Shown one piece after another: positions 45,498 through 54,381 of a stretch of DNA of 64,000 bases; the stretch's first letter is position 1; every line of letters begins with the position of its first letter. The stretch spans positions 62,001 to 126,000 of the forward strand of contig WELA01002708.1 of NCBI GenBank assembly GCA_009602735.1, given 5' to 3'. The position numbers and the translations under genes were made by a program. Source of the DNA: Mesotaenium endlicherianum (taxonomy: Eukaryota; Streptophyta; Zygnematophyceae; Zygnematales; Mesotaeniaceae). The notes under the pieces were generated by a model that did not search any database, had not been told where the DNA came from, and saw only the letters and a program-made list of their open reading frames with translations.

Positions 45498-46112
45498 ATG
45501 ACTCCAAAAGTATACCGGCTCATTGTTGCTATTTTAGCAATAGCAATCGGACTCTACCCTTCTACGTATCTTTTTGTGCATCAAAAATTTGGATTATTAC
45601 TATCCAAAAGTGACACCACACTCCATAACGTTTTTTGGAATATTGGTTTTTATACGCACATCAGCTCAGGGGCGCTTGCTCTATTGATTGGTTGGATGCA
45701 ATTCAATCCCAGACTGCGGGAAAACAGGCTGATGTTACATAGAAATGTTGGTAAAGTCTATATTATAGCTGCTTGTTTGAGTGCATTAGCAGCTGTGTAC
45801 ATCGCATTATATGCCAATGGTGGAATAATAGCTTCGTTGGGATTTATCAGTTTAGGAGTCATCTGGTTCTACACTACTTTGAGGGCTTACTTTGCTATAA
45901 GAAACTTGCAGATTATTGAGCACCAAAAAATGATGACATATAGTTATGCTGCTTGTTTTGCAGCGGTAACATTAAGAATATACCTTCCTTTGTTAACGAT
46001 GTTATTCAACGACTTTATCAAGGCTTATTTAATTGTAGCATGGCTTTGTTGGATACCCAATATGATCGTTGCCTATTTTTTAACCAGGCGGTTGAAAACT
46101 AATAGGGGTTAA
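45498..46112 (+). CDS. DUF2306 membrane protein
   Basis: A 204-residue protein with about five or six membrane helices. The family mark is HISSGALALLIGWMQFNP followed by LMLHRNVGKVYI, with conserved His residues that may bind a cofactor or metal. HQKMMTYSYAACFAAVTLR holds another His. The molecular function is unknown. It follows the channel gene by 25 bases and may share its message. Its stop codon lies within the left arm of the terminator downstream. Confidence 0.85.
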   Translation: MTPKVYRLIVAILAIAIGLYPSTYLFVHQKFGLLLSKSDTTLHNVFWNIGFYTHISSGALALLIGWMQFNPRLRENRLMLHRNVGKVYIIAACLSALAAVYIALYANGGIIASLGFISLGVIWFYTTLRAYFAIRNLQIIEHQKMMTYSYAACFAAVTLRIYLPLLTMLFNDFIKAYLIVAWLCWIPNMIVAYFLTRRLKTNRG

Positions 46113-46157
46113 ACTAAAAATCCGCTTAACTGAACACAGTAAGCGGATTTTTAGTTT
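46111..46157. terminator. Bidirectional terminator between convergent genes
   Basis: A perfect 18-bp stem: AAACTAAAAATCCGCTTA (46111-46128) and its complement at 46140-46157, with an 11-base loop. Both strands have a T-run in the arm. It serves the DUF2306 gene on the plus strand and the M28 peptidase gene on the minus strand, overlapping the former's stop codon. Confidence 0.9.
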
Positions 46158-46162
46158 CAAAT

Positions 46163-48400
46163 TTATTCAGCGCCATTCGCTGCTGCATTCAACCAAGTGG
46201 CAAAAGTCTTTATGACGTTTGCATCAATATCGATCTGCTCCTGCGCCTCTTTCCAATTACGTTGCTCAATACCTTCACGGATGCCGGGCAATGTTTTAAC
46301 ACCATAGCCGGTATAAAAACCCGGCGCATAAATGGCATGACGGTACCAGCCTCTGCGGGGAAGTCCTTTTTCCATCAGCAATTGCTGTTCGGCCTGGTAG
46401 AGCCGGCGATTCAGTTTATTTTGCTGCTCTTTGGTAAGTCCGCCTTTTGTAATCAAAGTCTCCAGTTGTTTACTGGCATTCTCCAGGCCGGTCATCGCAT
46501 TCTGTAACGCTGCAAAATTCAAGAACGGCACTTCATCTTTTGCGGCAGGAGGCAATTCTTTGTGCAGCGGGTCGGCTGCATAGGCATATTGTTTTTCTTT
46601 CAGCAGTTGATTTTCCACTTCAGTGGTCTCGCGCGACTGGTCGGCAAGCGCAATCACTTCCTTCACATAGGTTCCAATGTTTTTATAAAGTGTGGTAAAA
46701 TCGAAAGGCAATATATCGGCATCGGCCATGCGCAATGTGCTACGGCCTGCAGTTTTAGCAAGGGCTACACCATATTCGAAACTGGAGTCTTTGAAGCGCC
46801 GGTAGTTGTCATAAGAATCATATACAGAATGGTATTCACCGCCGGCATCTTCACCACCATAGCCAAGGTTGAGTGAAGGAATGCCCAGATGTTGGATAAA
46901 AGGACTGTAATCTGAACCGGAACCCAGTGCGCCCAATGCAATTGTTTTTTTCGCCAGCAGCTCTTTTTTGCTTTTGATGTTATTGCCGGCGCTGATGATA
47001 TCAAATGCCCGCCTTCTTTCCAGTACACTGATGCCTGTTTGCGGATCGCGGACATCCGCGGCAATTTCGTTCATCCAGGGCTCCAATGCATGCGAGCCTT
47101 CTGCAAAAAGAAATCCACGGCCATTACCGTCTGAATTGATGTACAATACGAGTTTCTGTTGAAGTTCTGCTGCATGCTCTTCGGCCCATTCGGTAGAACC
47201 GAGCAGACTGGGCTCTTCCCCATCCCAGGCGCCATATACGATGGTACGTTTAGGACGCCAGCCCGTTTTTGCCAGCTCGCCGATGGCCCTTGCTTCTTCC
47301 ATCATAGCTGCCTGTCCGCTTATAGGATCTTCTGCCCCATTAACCCACGCATCATGGTGGTTGCCGCGCATCACCCACTCATCGGGCAATTCACTGCCCT
47401 TCATCACAGCGATCACATCGTGTATAGGTTTGATATCCCAGTTGAAAGCTAATTTAAGGTGTACTGTTGTATTACCGGGTCCTACATGATAAGTAAAAGG
47501 AAGGCCACCGCGCCATTCTTCCGGTGCTACCGGTCCTTCAAGCGATTGCAGCAACGGAGCTGCGTCGTGGTAGCTGATGGGCAATACAGGTATCTTTAAA
47601 AGATTGCCGGCAGCGCTTCGATCCAGTCTTTTAGCGTCTTTGGTAGCGCCTGTTCCGGGTGTCAGAGGATCGCCCGGATAAACAGGCATGTCCATCACCG
47701 ATCCGCGTTGCGCTCCATATTCATTCCTGAATGCGCCTTTAGGATACACATCTCCCTGGTAATAGCCATCATCTTTCGGATCGGAATAAATGATACATCC
47801 GATAGCGCCGTGTTCCTGGGCCACTTTCGGTTTAATGCCACGCCAGGACCGGCCATATTTTGCAATCACGATTTTCCCTTTCACATCTATACCCATTCGC
47901 TCCAGTCGCTCGTAATCGGCAGGAACACCATAGTTCACAAATACCAGCTTACCGGTTACATCTCCATCGGCGCTGAAAGCATTATAGACAGGTAATTGCT
48001 CTGCTGTTTGTCCCGATGTAGCATCTTCTTTCAACGGCGGCTCCGCTAATACAGCCTTGTATTTAACAGGACCGGTCATTTCCAGCAATCTTTCTTTGGG
48101 TGTAGGAAACAGCACATAAAATGTCTCAACATGCGCATCGAAACCGCAGTTTTTAAAATGGTTTAAGATGTACTGGGTCACGGCCTCACCTCCGGGCGAT
48201 CCTACATGGTGCGGTCTTGCAGAAAGATCTTTGATATAACGATCTACATTTTTGGCCAACAGGTAGCTGTCGAACTGTTGTTCAGCGGCTACCTGTTTTG
48301 ATGAAGCGGTTGCGCTGAAACCTGTCAATGGTTTGTTTTGAGCTGAACCCAATAAACCCGTGTTGAGCAACAATAAGGGCAGGAATAATTTTTTTCTCAT
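46163..48400 (-). CDS. M28-family metallopeptidase (glutamate carboxypeptidase II-like)
   Basis: Secreted zinc carboxypeptidase with the architecture of human GCPII, 745 aa. A signal peptide (1-20) leads to the PA domain (about 150-310, with GKIVIAKYGRSWRGIK). The M28 catalytic core (about 330-560) has zinc ligands His and Asp in RGNHHDAWVNGAEDPISG, the catalytic Glu pair in GAWDGEEPSLLGSTEWAE, Asp in LYINSDGNGRG and His in GGEYHSVYDSYDNYRR. The C-terminal dimerisation domain (about 600-735) is present. It would remove C-terminal residues, often Glu, from peptides outside the cytoplasm. Confidence 0.94.
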   Translation of the reverse strand: MRKKLFLPLLLLNTGLLGSAQNKPLTGFSATASSKQVAAEQQFDSYLLAKNVDRYIKDLSARPHHVGSPGGEAVTQYILNHFKNCGFDAHVETFYVLFPTPKERLLEMTGPVKYKAVLAEPPLKEDATSGQTAEQLPVYNAFSADGDVTGKLVFVNYGVPADYERLERMGIDVKGKIVIAKYGRSWRGIKPKVAQEHGAIGCIIYSDPKDDGYYQGDVYPKGAFRNEYGAQRGSVMDMPVYPGDPLTPGTGATKDAKRLDRSAAGNLLKIPVLPISYHDAAPLLQSLEGPVAPEEWRGGLPFTYHVGPGNTTVHLKLAFNWDIKPIHDVIAVMKGSELPDEWVMRGNHHDAWVNGAEDPISGQAAMMEEARAIGELAKTGWRPKRTIVYGAWDGEEPSLLGSTEWAEEHAAELQQKLVLYINSDGNGRGFLFAEGSHALEPWMNEIAADVRDPQTGISVLERRRAFDIISAGNNIKSKKELLAKKTIALGALGSGSDYSPFIQHLGIPSLNLGYGGEDAGGEYHSVYDSYDNYRRFKDSSFEYGVALAKTAGRSTLRMADADILPFDFTTLYKNIGTYVKEVIALADQSRETTEVENQLLKEKQYAYAADPLHKELPPAAKDEVPFLNFAALQNAMTGLENASKQLETLITKGGLTKEQQNKLNRRLYQAEQQLLMEKGLPRRGWYRHAIYAPGFYTGYGVKTLPGIREGIEQRNWKEAQEQIDIDANVIKTFATWLNAAANGAE

Positions 48401-48508
48401 GTCTTAAATCGATTATGATTAATATAGATTGGCATCTTTCAGTACCAGGTCTTGTATCTTCGCTTAAACGGTAATACCTCAACCGGACACTGGAAGCCAT
48501 TTCATTTT

Positions 48509-49597
48509 ATGAAGAAAAGATATCTTATTTTGAATATACTGTTCCTGTTTTTTTCCTGGCACAGCTTTGCCCAGGCAAAAAAATGGAAGACCGGGATATT
48601 AAGAGATGAATTCATCTATCAAAAAGCCTCATTTCCGCAATGCCATGCCGCTACGATTGCTGAAACGAAAGAGGGATTGATTGCAGCATGGTTTGGCGGC
48701 AGTTATGAAGGCAGTAATGATGTATGTATTTATACCAGCAGGATGGAAAATGATCGTTGGACAGATCCTGTGCAGGTTGCGGATGGTGTGATCAATGATA
48801 CGCTCCGTTATGCTTGTTATAATCCGGTATTGTGCCAGATACCGGATGGTGAATTGTTGCTGTTTTACAAAATAGGTCCTAATGTAGCAGGATGGACGGG
48901 TTGGATGATCCGCTCAAAAGACAATGGCCGCACCTGGAGCAAACGCGAGCCCTTACCCAATGGGTACCTGGGACCGATCAAAAATAAGCCTGTAGAGGTA
49001 GCGGGAACCTTGATTTGTCCTTCCAGTACAGAGAAAAACGGATGGAAAGCCCATTTTGAATACACCCATGATATGGGAAAGACATGGGCAAAGTCGCCCG
49101 ATATCAACGACGGCAAAACCCTGTCGGCCATTCAGCCAAGCGTATTGCAATATAAAGACGGAAGCCTGCAGGTTTTATGCAGAAGTCAAAATACTACCAT
49201 TAACCAATCGTGGAGTTATGACAACGGAAGAACATGGAGCAACATGACAGCAACGGAGCTACCCAACAACAATTCAGGAACAGATGCGGTCTCGCTAAAG
49301 GATGGCAGGCAGCTATTGGTGTATAACCACGTAAAGCCACCGGAAACCGCATCTGAAGGCAGGGGCGTAAGAACGCCTTTGAATGTAGCGGTATCAAAAA
49401 ACGGGGAACAATGGTACGCAACGTTGGTGCTGGAAGATTCCCCAGTCAGTGAGTATTCTTATCCATCTGTTATTCAATCGCAAGATGGAATGGTGCATAT
49501 TGTATACACCTGGAGGCGTGAAAAAATAAAATACGTAAAGATCGATCCTTCTCAACTCAAAATCCAAAAAATCAAGAAGGGGCAATGGCCGGATTAA
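48509..49597 (+). CDS. Sialidase/BNR-repeat family secreted protein
   Basis: Six-bladed propeller protein of the sialidase superfamily, 362 aa. The ATG at 48509 gives a signal peptide (about 1-21, ending SFAQ). Three Asp-box motifs are visible: SKDNGRTWSK, THDMGKTWAK and SYDNGRTWSN. The N-terminal blade holds FPQCHAATIAETKEGLIAAWFGG, split by its Cys-His pair. Homologues are annotated as exo-alpha-sialidases, but the Arg triad of true sialidases cannot be assigned with confidence here. It could act on another sugar. It is divergent from the M28 gene. Confidence 0.82.
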   Translation: MKKRYLILNILFLFFSWHSFAQAKKWKTGILRDEFIYQKASFPQCHAATIAETKEGLIAAWFGGSYEGSNDVCIYTSRMENDRWTDPVQVADGVINDTLRYACYNPVLCQIPDGELLLFYKIGPNVAGWTGWMIRSKDNGRTWSKREPLPNGYLGPIKNKPVEVAGTLICPSSTEKNGWKAHFEYTHDMGKTWAKSPDINDGKTLSAIQPSVLQYKDGSLQVLCRSQNTTINQSWSYDNGRTWSNMTATELPNNNSGTDAVSLKDGRQLLVYNHVKPPETASEGRGVRTPLNVAVSKNGEQWYATLVLEDSPVSEYSYPSVIQSQDGMVHIVYTWRREKIKYVKIDPSQLKIQKIKKGQWPD

Positions 49598-49658
49598 CTG
49601 TTACAGGTGGCAATTGACTATATTTTTGTTATCTTGTATATCCCTAAAATTCAAAACC

Positions 49659-50105
49659 ATGTCTACCCAGGATTTCACCACTACCCTGGTGGTTGATCAG
49701 ACTCCCCGGGAAGTATTCAATGCCATCAATAATGTTCGTGGATGGTGGTCCGGACAAATTGAAGGCCCTACACATGAACTTAATGATGAATTCAGTTATC
49801 GATACAAAGACTTTCATTACAGCAAGCACAAGCTGATCGAAGTTGTTCCCGATAAAAAAATCGTTTGGTTGATTACGGACAGCAACCTGAATTCTTTTAC
49901 AGATAAAAACGAGTGGAACGGCACAAAGATCAGCTTCGAGATCACAGAAAAAGATGGCAAAACGTATGTCCGGTTTACTCACTGGGGCTTAGTTCCGCAG
50001 ATTGAATGTTTCGGTGCTTGTTCTAATGCATGGACTGGTTATATTACTCAAAGTTTACGCGATCTGATCGTTACAGGTAGAGGATGGCCTGCACAGCATG
50101 CATGA
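49659..50105 (+). CDS. SRPBCC (AHSA1-like) domain protein
   Basis: A 148-residue START-like protein. The ATG at 49659 gives MSTQDFTTTLVVDQTPREV; an earlier start adds 15 unlike residues. The fold is seen in VFNAINNVRGWWSGQIEGPT, HKLIEVVPDKKIVWLITDS and KTYVRFTHWGLVPQIECFG. It probably binds a small hydrophobic ligand. Its last 60 bases belong to the left arm of the inverted repeat described at 50046-50850, so the last 19 codons also occur in inverted form at 50791-50850. Confidence 0.88.
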   Translation: MSTQDFTTTLVVDQTPREVFNAINNVRGWWSGQIEGPTHELNDEFSYRYKDFHYSKHKLIEVVPDKKIVWLITDSNLNSFTDKNEWNGTKISFEITEKDGKTYVRFTHWGLVPQIECFGACSNAWTGYITQSLRDLIVTGRGWPAQHA

Positions 50106-50850
50106 TCAAATTCATTTTTAATGCTTCTCTACACATGAATGCACAACCATCACCAGCAGGTTATTGCCATAGAGTTACAGGCACATGGCCACACACCAGA
50201 TATTGACCGTTCCCTGAGTTTTGAACAGGACGCGGATGATGAGGCAGCGTGCGCGACAATTCCAATGCGTGTTCGGGTAACACCACATCCTTATCACCAT
50301 TGATGACCAATGCGGGCGCTGTTATGGATTTAATATCGGCATCACTGATGTCTTTGAATGCCATCATCCGGGCAACATCGCGGTTGAACATGGCTTGCAG
50401 CCCTTTGGTGTTACCGGGATTGGCTTTCAAGTAAGCATCCTGCAAAGGCTGCGGCATGTTGGCAAGTGTTGCATTGGGGAAACCTTCAAAAAAACCGGGC
50501 GGCATACCGCTTCGTTTGTATGTTGTAGAAGCCAGTACCAGCTTATGCACCAACGCCGGATGACGGATGGCAATCTGCAGACAGGTGGTTCCGCCGTTGC
50601 TGAAACCCATGAAATCCGCTTTCTCAACATGCAATTGATGCAGCAATGCTGCCACATCATCCGCGTCCTGTTCAAAACTCAAGGGACGGTCAATATCTGG
50701 TGTATGGCCATGTGCCTGTAACTCTATGGCAATAACCTGCTGGTGATGGTTGTGCATTCATGTGTAGAGAAGCATTAAAAATGAATTTGATCATGCATGC
50801 TGTGCAGGCCATCCTTTACCTGTAACGATCAGATCGCGTAAACTTTGAGT
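50046..50850. repeat. 203-bp inverted repeats flanking a 399-bp segment
   Basis: The left arm (50046-50248) and right arm (50648-50850) are the same length and match in inverted orientation, with five differences by my count. Each arm holds the end of the SRPBCC gene, a 33-base gap and the first codons of an alpha/beta-hydrolase fragment. The outer and inner limits are sharp. There is no transposase, no target duplication and no inverted termini of a known element. It looks like an inverted duplication made by template switching or fold-back repair. The mismatches argue against a simple assembly artefact. Confidence 0.9.
50161..50757 (-). pseudogene. Truncated alpha/beta-hydrolase fragment
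   Basis: The frame starts in the right arm of the inverted repeat, runs through the 399-bp centre, and ends in the left arm. The hydrolase core is clear: VIAIELQAHGHTPDID, the nucleophile elbow FMGFSNGGTTCLQIA, and VINGDKDVVLPEHALELS with the acidic residue. The first strands with the oxyanion loop are missing, and after about residue 171 the frame reads the complement of its own start, so the catalytic His region is lost. An active enzyme is therefore unlikely. The same start occurs on the plus strand at 50139 in the left arm. Confidence 0.8.
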
Positions 50851-51395
50851 GCAACCAGTACCATGGCCGATTACAACAAATCCAGGATCACTACCGATTT
50901 CAACCAGGTAAGGATGTTCACCAATACACCCTGGGGCTCCAGCTTCTGCGCATTCGTGCTGGATGCAGCAGCCACTTTTGGTAAAGGCGGAACGGTTTCG
51001 TTTTCATATACCCGCGGAAAAGCTACCGGTACAGCAATGAAGACCTGAAACATAAATTGGTGTTGGTAGCGCTTACACCACTTATTATGGATTTACAGTA
51101 AGTTCTTCCATGACTTATTACCAGGGCGATCGTTTCTCTGCCCTGGTTAATACCGATGTGAACGGAGGTGGCAATACGAATGCCCTGGCGTTTTATGTGG
51201 AATATGAGCATCGCTAAAAGTATCAGCATCGATAAAAAGCAAAAGCTTAATTTCAGGGCAGATATCTTTAACGTGCTCAACCTGTTGAATCACGAATGGA
51301 GTGGATACAGATCGGTGATCAATACCAATGCCGGTACCCTTTTCAAAAATACCGTTCCTTATACCATTCAATTGGGTGTGCGCTACAATTTCTAA
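50851..51395 (+). pseudogene. Remnant of the 3' end of a TonB-dependent receptor gene
   Basis: Pieces of beta-barrel sequence in more than one frame, such as TTDFNQVRMFTNTPWGSSF, FTVSSSMTYYQGDRFSALV and a typical receptor end LNFRADIFNVLNLLNHEW with the terminal strand TIQLGVRYNF at 51366-51395. The start of the gene is gone: the remnant begins exactly at the outer edge of the right inverted arm. It is a decayed gene of the host and has several breaks. Its neighbours show it was cut by the same rearrangement. Confidence 0.75.
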
Positions 51396-51399
51396 GGTT

Positions 51400-52185
51400 A
51401 TGTTGAAACAACTGATCGTTATCTTCTTATTATGCAGCAGTGCTGGGTTGGCAACAGCCCAGCCTGCTGTTTATACTACGGCCAATGCGCATTCGCACAA
51501 CGATTATGAGCAACACCATCCTTTCTGGGAAGCTTACCAGCATGGGTTTGGCAGCATTGAAGCAGATATTTTTCTGTTGGATGGCGAGCCGGAGTTAGTG
51601 GTGGCACACAGCATAGAAGAGATCACCATCAAAAAAAGAAGACTGGATTCTCTTTACCTGCTCCCTCTCGTACAGTGCATCCGCAAACACAGCGGCTATC
51701 CCTTTGCCGATACAACCAGGAAACTGCAATTGCTCATTGATATCAAAACCACGGCAGCCCCTGCTTTGCAAAAGCTGGTTGAAACATTGGAGCGGTACCC
51801 CGAGTTAACGCATAACCCCTTGGTATGTTTTTCTATCTCTGGTAACCGGCCTGCATCGGATTCTTTCCGGTTGTATCCTTCCTATATTGTATTCGATGCC
51901 GAGTTGAAAAAAGATTACGATGGACAGGCATTGCAGAAAGTGAACCTGATGAGCGCCGATCTGAAAAACTATACTGCCTGGAAAGGCATAGGGCCGCTGC
52001 CTGCACAAGACAGTATCGTATTGAGCACCGTTATCCACAAAGCACACGCATTGAATAAGCCGGTACGTTTCTGGGGAGCGCCCGATACATTGAATGCCTG
52101 GAAAATATTGATGCGTATGGGGGTTGACTACATCAATACCGATCATATTGCGGCATTGTCGGAAGCGCTGAAAAAGCGGTTATGA
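51400..52185 (+). CDS. PI-PLC/glycerophosphodiester phosphodiesterase-like secreted protein
   Basis: TIM-barrel phosphodiesterase-like protein, 261 aa. The ATG at 51400 gives a signal peptide (about 1-21, ending ATAQ). The active-site pattern of the superfamily is visible in NAHSHNDYEQHHPFWEAYQ, GFGSIEADIFLLDGE and ELVVAHSIEE, with Glu-Ala-Asp as metal ligands. LQLLIDIKTTAAPALQKLV and FWGAPDTLNAWKILMRMGV lie on later strands. The substrate is unknown. Its stop overlaps the stop of mutS2 by 6 bases on the other strand. Confidence 0.87.
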   Translation: MLKQLIVIFLLCSSAGLATAQPAVYTTANAHSHNDYEQHHPFWEAYQHGFGSIEADIFLLDGEPELVVAHSIEEITIKKRRLDSLYLLPLVQCIRKHSGYPFADTTRKLQLLIDIKTTAAPALQKLVETLERYPELTHNPLVCFSISGNRPASDSFRLYPSYIVFDAELKKDYDGQALQKVNLMSADLKNYTAWKGIGPLPAQDSIVLSTVIHKAHALNKPVRFWGAPDTLNAWKILMRMGVDYINTDHIAALSEALKKRL

Positions 52186-54294
52186 TTTTTTTTCTTCGTC
52201 GGGCAATTTCTCTACCGATACCAGGTCTGACAAGTCTACGTTCATAGGTAATACGCCAATCTGAACAATGGCGCGCTTACCACGTATTTCCTTGACTTCA
52301 CCCACCTGGTAGTTTTTCTTCAGTTTTACGAGGGAGCCAACGGAAATATGCTGCGTGAGTTCTTTGTATTTCTGGTCTACTTTTTTCGCCAGCTTATTCA
52401 CCACAATTTCTTCTTTTCGTTTGAACAACAGGTTTTGGAGGTTCTTGATCACCTCGTTCTTGTTCTCCGATTTTTTCCAGTCGAGTACAATTTGTTTGAG
52501 CTTTCGCTCCATGTCTTTCAGGTAGGCCAGTCGTTCTTCGGTGATGCGGTTCTGGTTCTTCAATAATTCTACCTGCTGCCGGTGGCGTTCTTTATCCATC
52601 ACCAGTTCCATTTCTTTTTTCAGGCGCTCATTTTCTTTCAGCAGCTTCTGCAGTTGTTTTTTCTCTTTGTCTAATTCCTGCAAATCCTGCTCTGTCCTGT
52701 TGAGCAACCTGTCCAGCTTGAAATGATCTTCTTCTACCAGTTTCCTGGCTTTGCTAATGAGGTGCTGCGGCAATCCGATGCGTTCTGCAATGGCAAAAGT
52801 ATAAGAGCTGCCCGGCTTGCCCACCACCAGTTTATACAAGGGCTGGAGATTTACTTCATCGAATTGCATGGCGCCGTTGATGATGCCCTGGGTATGGTTG
52901 GCCATCACTTTCAGGTTCAGGTAATGGGTAGTTACAATACCGAATGCGTGCCTGCGTGATAATTCTTCCATGATCACTTCTGCAAAAGCGCCCCCGAGAT
53001 TGGGATCACTGCCACTGCCCAACTCGTCGATGAAGAAAAGTGTTTTGCCGTTGGCTGTTTCAATGAAATATTTCATGTGCAGCAGGTGGCTGGAATAGGT
53101 ACTCAGCTCGAATTCCAGGTTCTGCGTATCACCAATATGGATGAACAGTTGTTTGAAAATACCCATCTCCGAAGTAGGATGCACCGGCACCAGCAGGCCG
53201 CTCTGCAGCATCAATTGGTTCAGGCCCAGGGTTTTCATGGCAACGGTTTTACCGCCGGCATTGGGACCACTGATGACCAGTATCCGGTTGCGCTCATCGA
53301 GGGTGAGAGTGAGCGGGATGGTAGATTTTTTCGATGATTTGTTGTACAGCAACAACAGCGGATGATAGGCGTTGATCAGGTGTACCTGCGCTTTATCGGA
53401 CAGGTTGGGAAGTTCACCGTTCATATCCAGCGCCAGTTTGGCTTTGGCGCGAATGAAGTCGAATTCACCCGCAATGAACAGGTACTGCTGTAACAATGGT
53501 GCATGAACGGATAAAGCAGCCGTCAGTGCACGTAATATTCTCTGGATCTCTCGGCCTTCTTCGTGTTCCAGCGCAAAGACCTCGTTATTCAGTTCAATGG
53601 TTTCTTCGGGTTCAATGAATGCCGTTTTCCGGCTGTCGCTTTCGCCATGAAGAATACCTTTTACCTGACGCTTGTGTTCAGAAAAAACAGCTACCACCCT
53701 CCTGCCGTTGCTGAAGCTTTCATCGATATCGGCCGTATAGCCTGCTTTAGCCAGTTTGCCGATCACTTTTTCGAATACCCGGCGCAGTTCATTGCGTTTG
53801 CGGTAAAGGCTCATACGGATATGTTGCAATTCCGGGGAGGCGGTGTCCAGTACATTGCCATTTTCATCCAGCACTTCGTCGATCTTCTCCACGATCTGTT
53901 TTTCGTAGTGGGTACCGGCAATGACAGCTGCCATAGAGGGGAAAGCCAGCCTTCGCTCCGAATCAAACCAACGAAAGATAGAGGCGGTGTTCTCACAGAG
54001 TTTGCGGATATGCACCCATTGCTCGGCATTGAGCGTAGCGCCCGGAATGCCCAATAACTTGAGATCCTTGGCAATAGGCAATGTAAAATCATTGGGGAAA
54101 TACTGGCTTTGAAGGAAAAGCTGTTTGTATTCAAAGCTTTGTCTCAGCTCCAGCTCAATATATTCTTTACGTGTATGTATGCGAAGATGGGAAGCTTTTT
54201 GCTGTGCATATACTGTTTTACAATGAGCTTCCAGCAAAGACCTGACTTTATCAAATTCCAGCTGAACCAGCGCAGAATCGGGATACAAACGCAT
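52180..54294 (-). CDS. mutS2: MutS2-type protein without Smr domain
   Basis: MutS-family ATPase of 704 aa. The core and lever domain (about 1-300) are followed by the ATPase with Walker A ISGPNAGGKTVAMKTLGLN, Walker B-type FFIDELGSGSDPNLGGAFAE and the conserved GIVTTHYLNLK. A long coiled coil (about 515-620) and a KOW-like beta domain (about 650-690: VGSLVKLKKNYQVGEV) close the protein. Usual MutS2 (about 780 aa) adds an Smr endonuclease domain; here the frame ends at PDEEKKS and no Smr sequence follows. It may resolve recombination or ribosome collisions, but the nuclease step would have to come from elsewhere. Confidence 0.9.
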   Translation of the reverse strand: MRLYPDSALVQLEFDKVRSLLEAHCKTVYAQQKASHLRIHTRKEYIELELRQSFEYKQLFLQSQYFPNDFTLPIAKDLKLLGIPGATLNAEQWVHIRKLCENTASIFRWFDSERRLAFPSMAAVIAGTHYEKQIVEKIDEVLDENGNVLDTASPELQHIRMSLYRKRNELRRVFEKVIGKLAKAGYTADIDESFSNGRRVVAVFSEHKRQVKGILHGESDSRKTAFIEPEETIELNNEVFALEHEEGREIQRILRALTAALSVHAPLLQQYLFIAGEFDFIRAKAKLALDMNGELPNLSDKAQVHLINAYHPLLLLYNKSSKKSTIPLTLTLDERNRILVISGPNAGGKTVAMKTLGLNQLMLQSGLLVPVHPTSEMGIFKQLFIHIGDTQNLEFELSTYSSHLLHMKYFIETANGKTLFFIDELGSGSDPNLGGAFAEVIMEELSRRHAFGIVTTHYLNLKVMANHTQGIINGAMQFDEVNLQPLYKLVVGKPGSSYTFAIAERIGLPQHLISKARKLVEEDHFKLDRLLNRTEQDLQELDKEKKQLQKLLKENERLKKEMELVMDKERHRQQVELLKNQNRITEERLAYLKDMERKLKQIVLDWKKSENKNEVIKNLQNLLFKRKEEIVVNKLAKKVDQKYKELTQHISVGSLVKLKKNYQVGEVKEIRGKRAIVQIGVLPMNVDLSDLVSVEKLPDEEKKS

Positions 54295-54381
54295 GTAAGG
54301 TAACTTGTTTTACAAGGGCAAAGGTAATGGGAAGTCGAAGGTTTAAATCCGTAATTTTAACTATCCATAAAAAAACAGGAC

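Noticed and set aside
50046-50850. Insertion sequence or composite transposon
   Set aside because: The inverted arms hold parts of ordinary genes. There is no transposase, no short terminal repeat and no target duplication.
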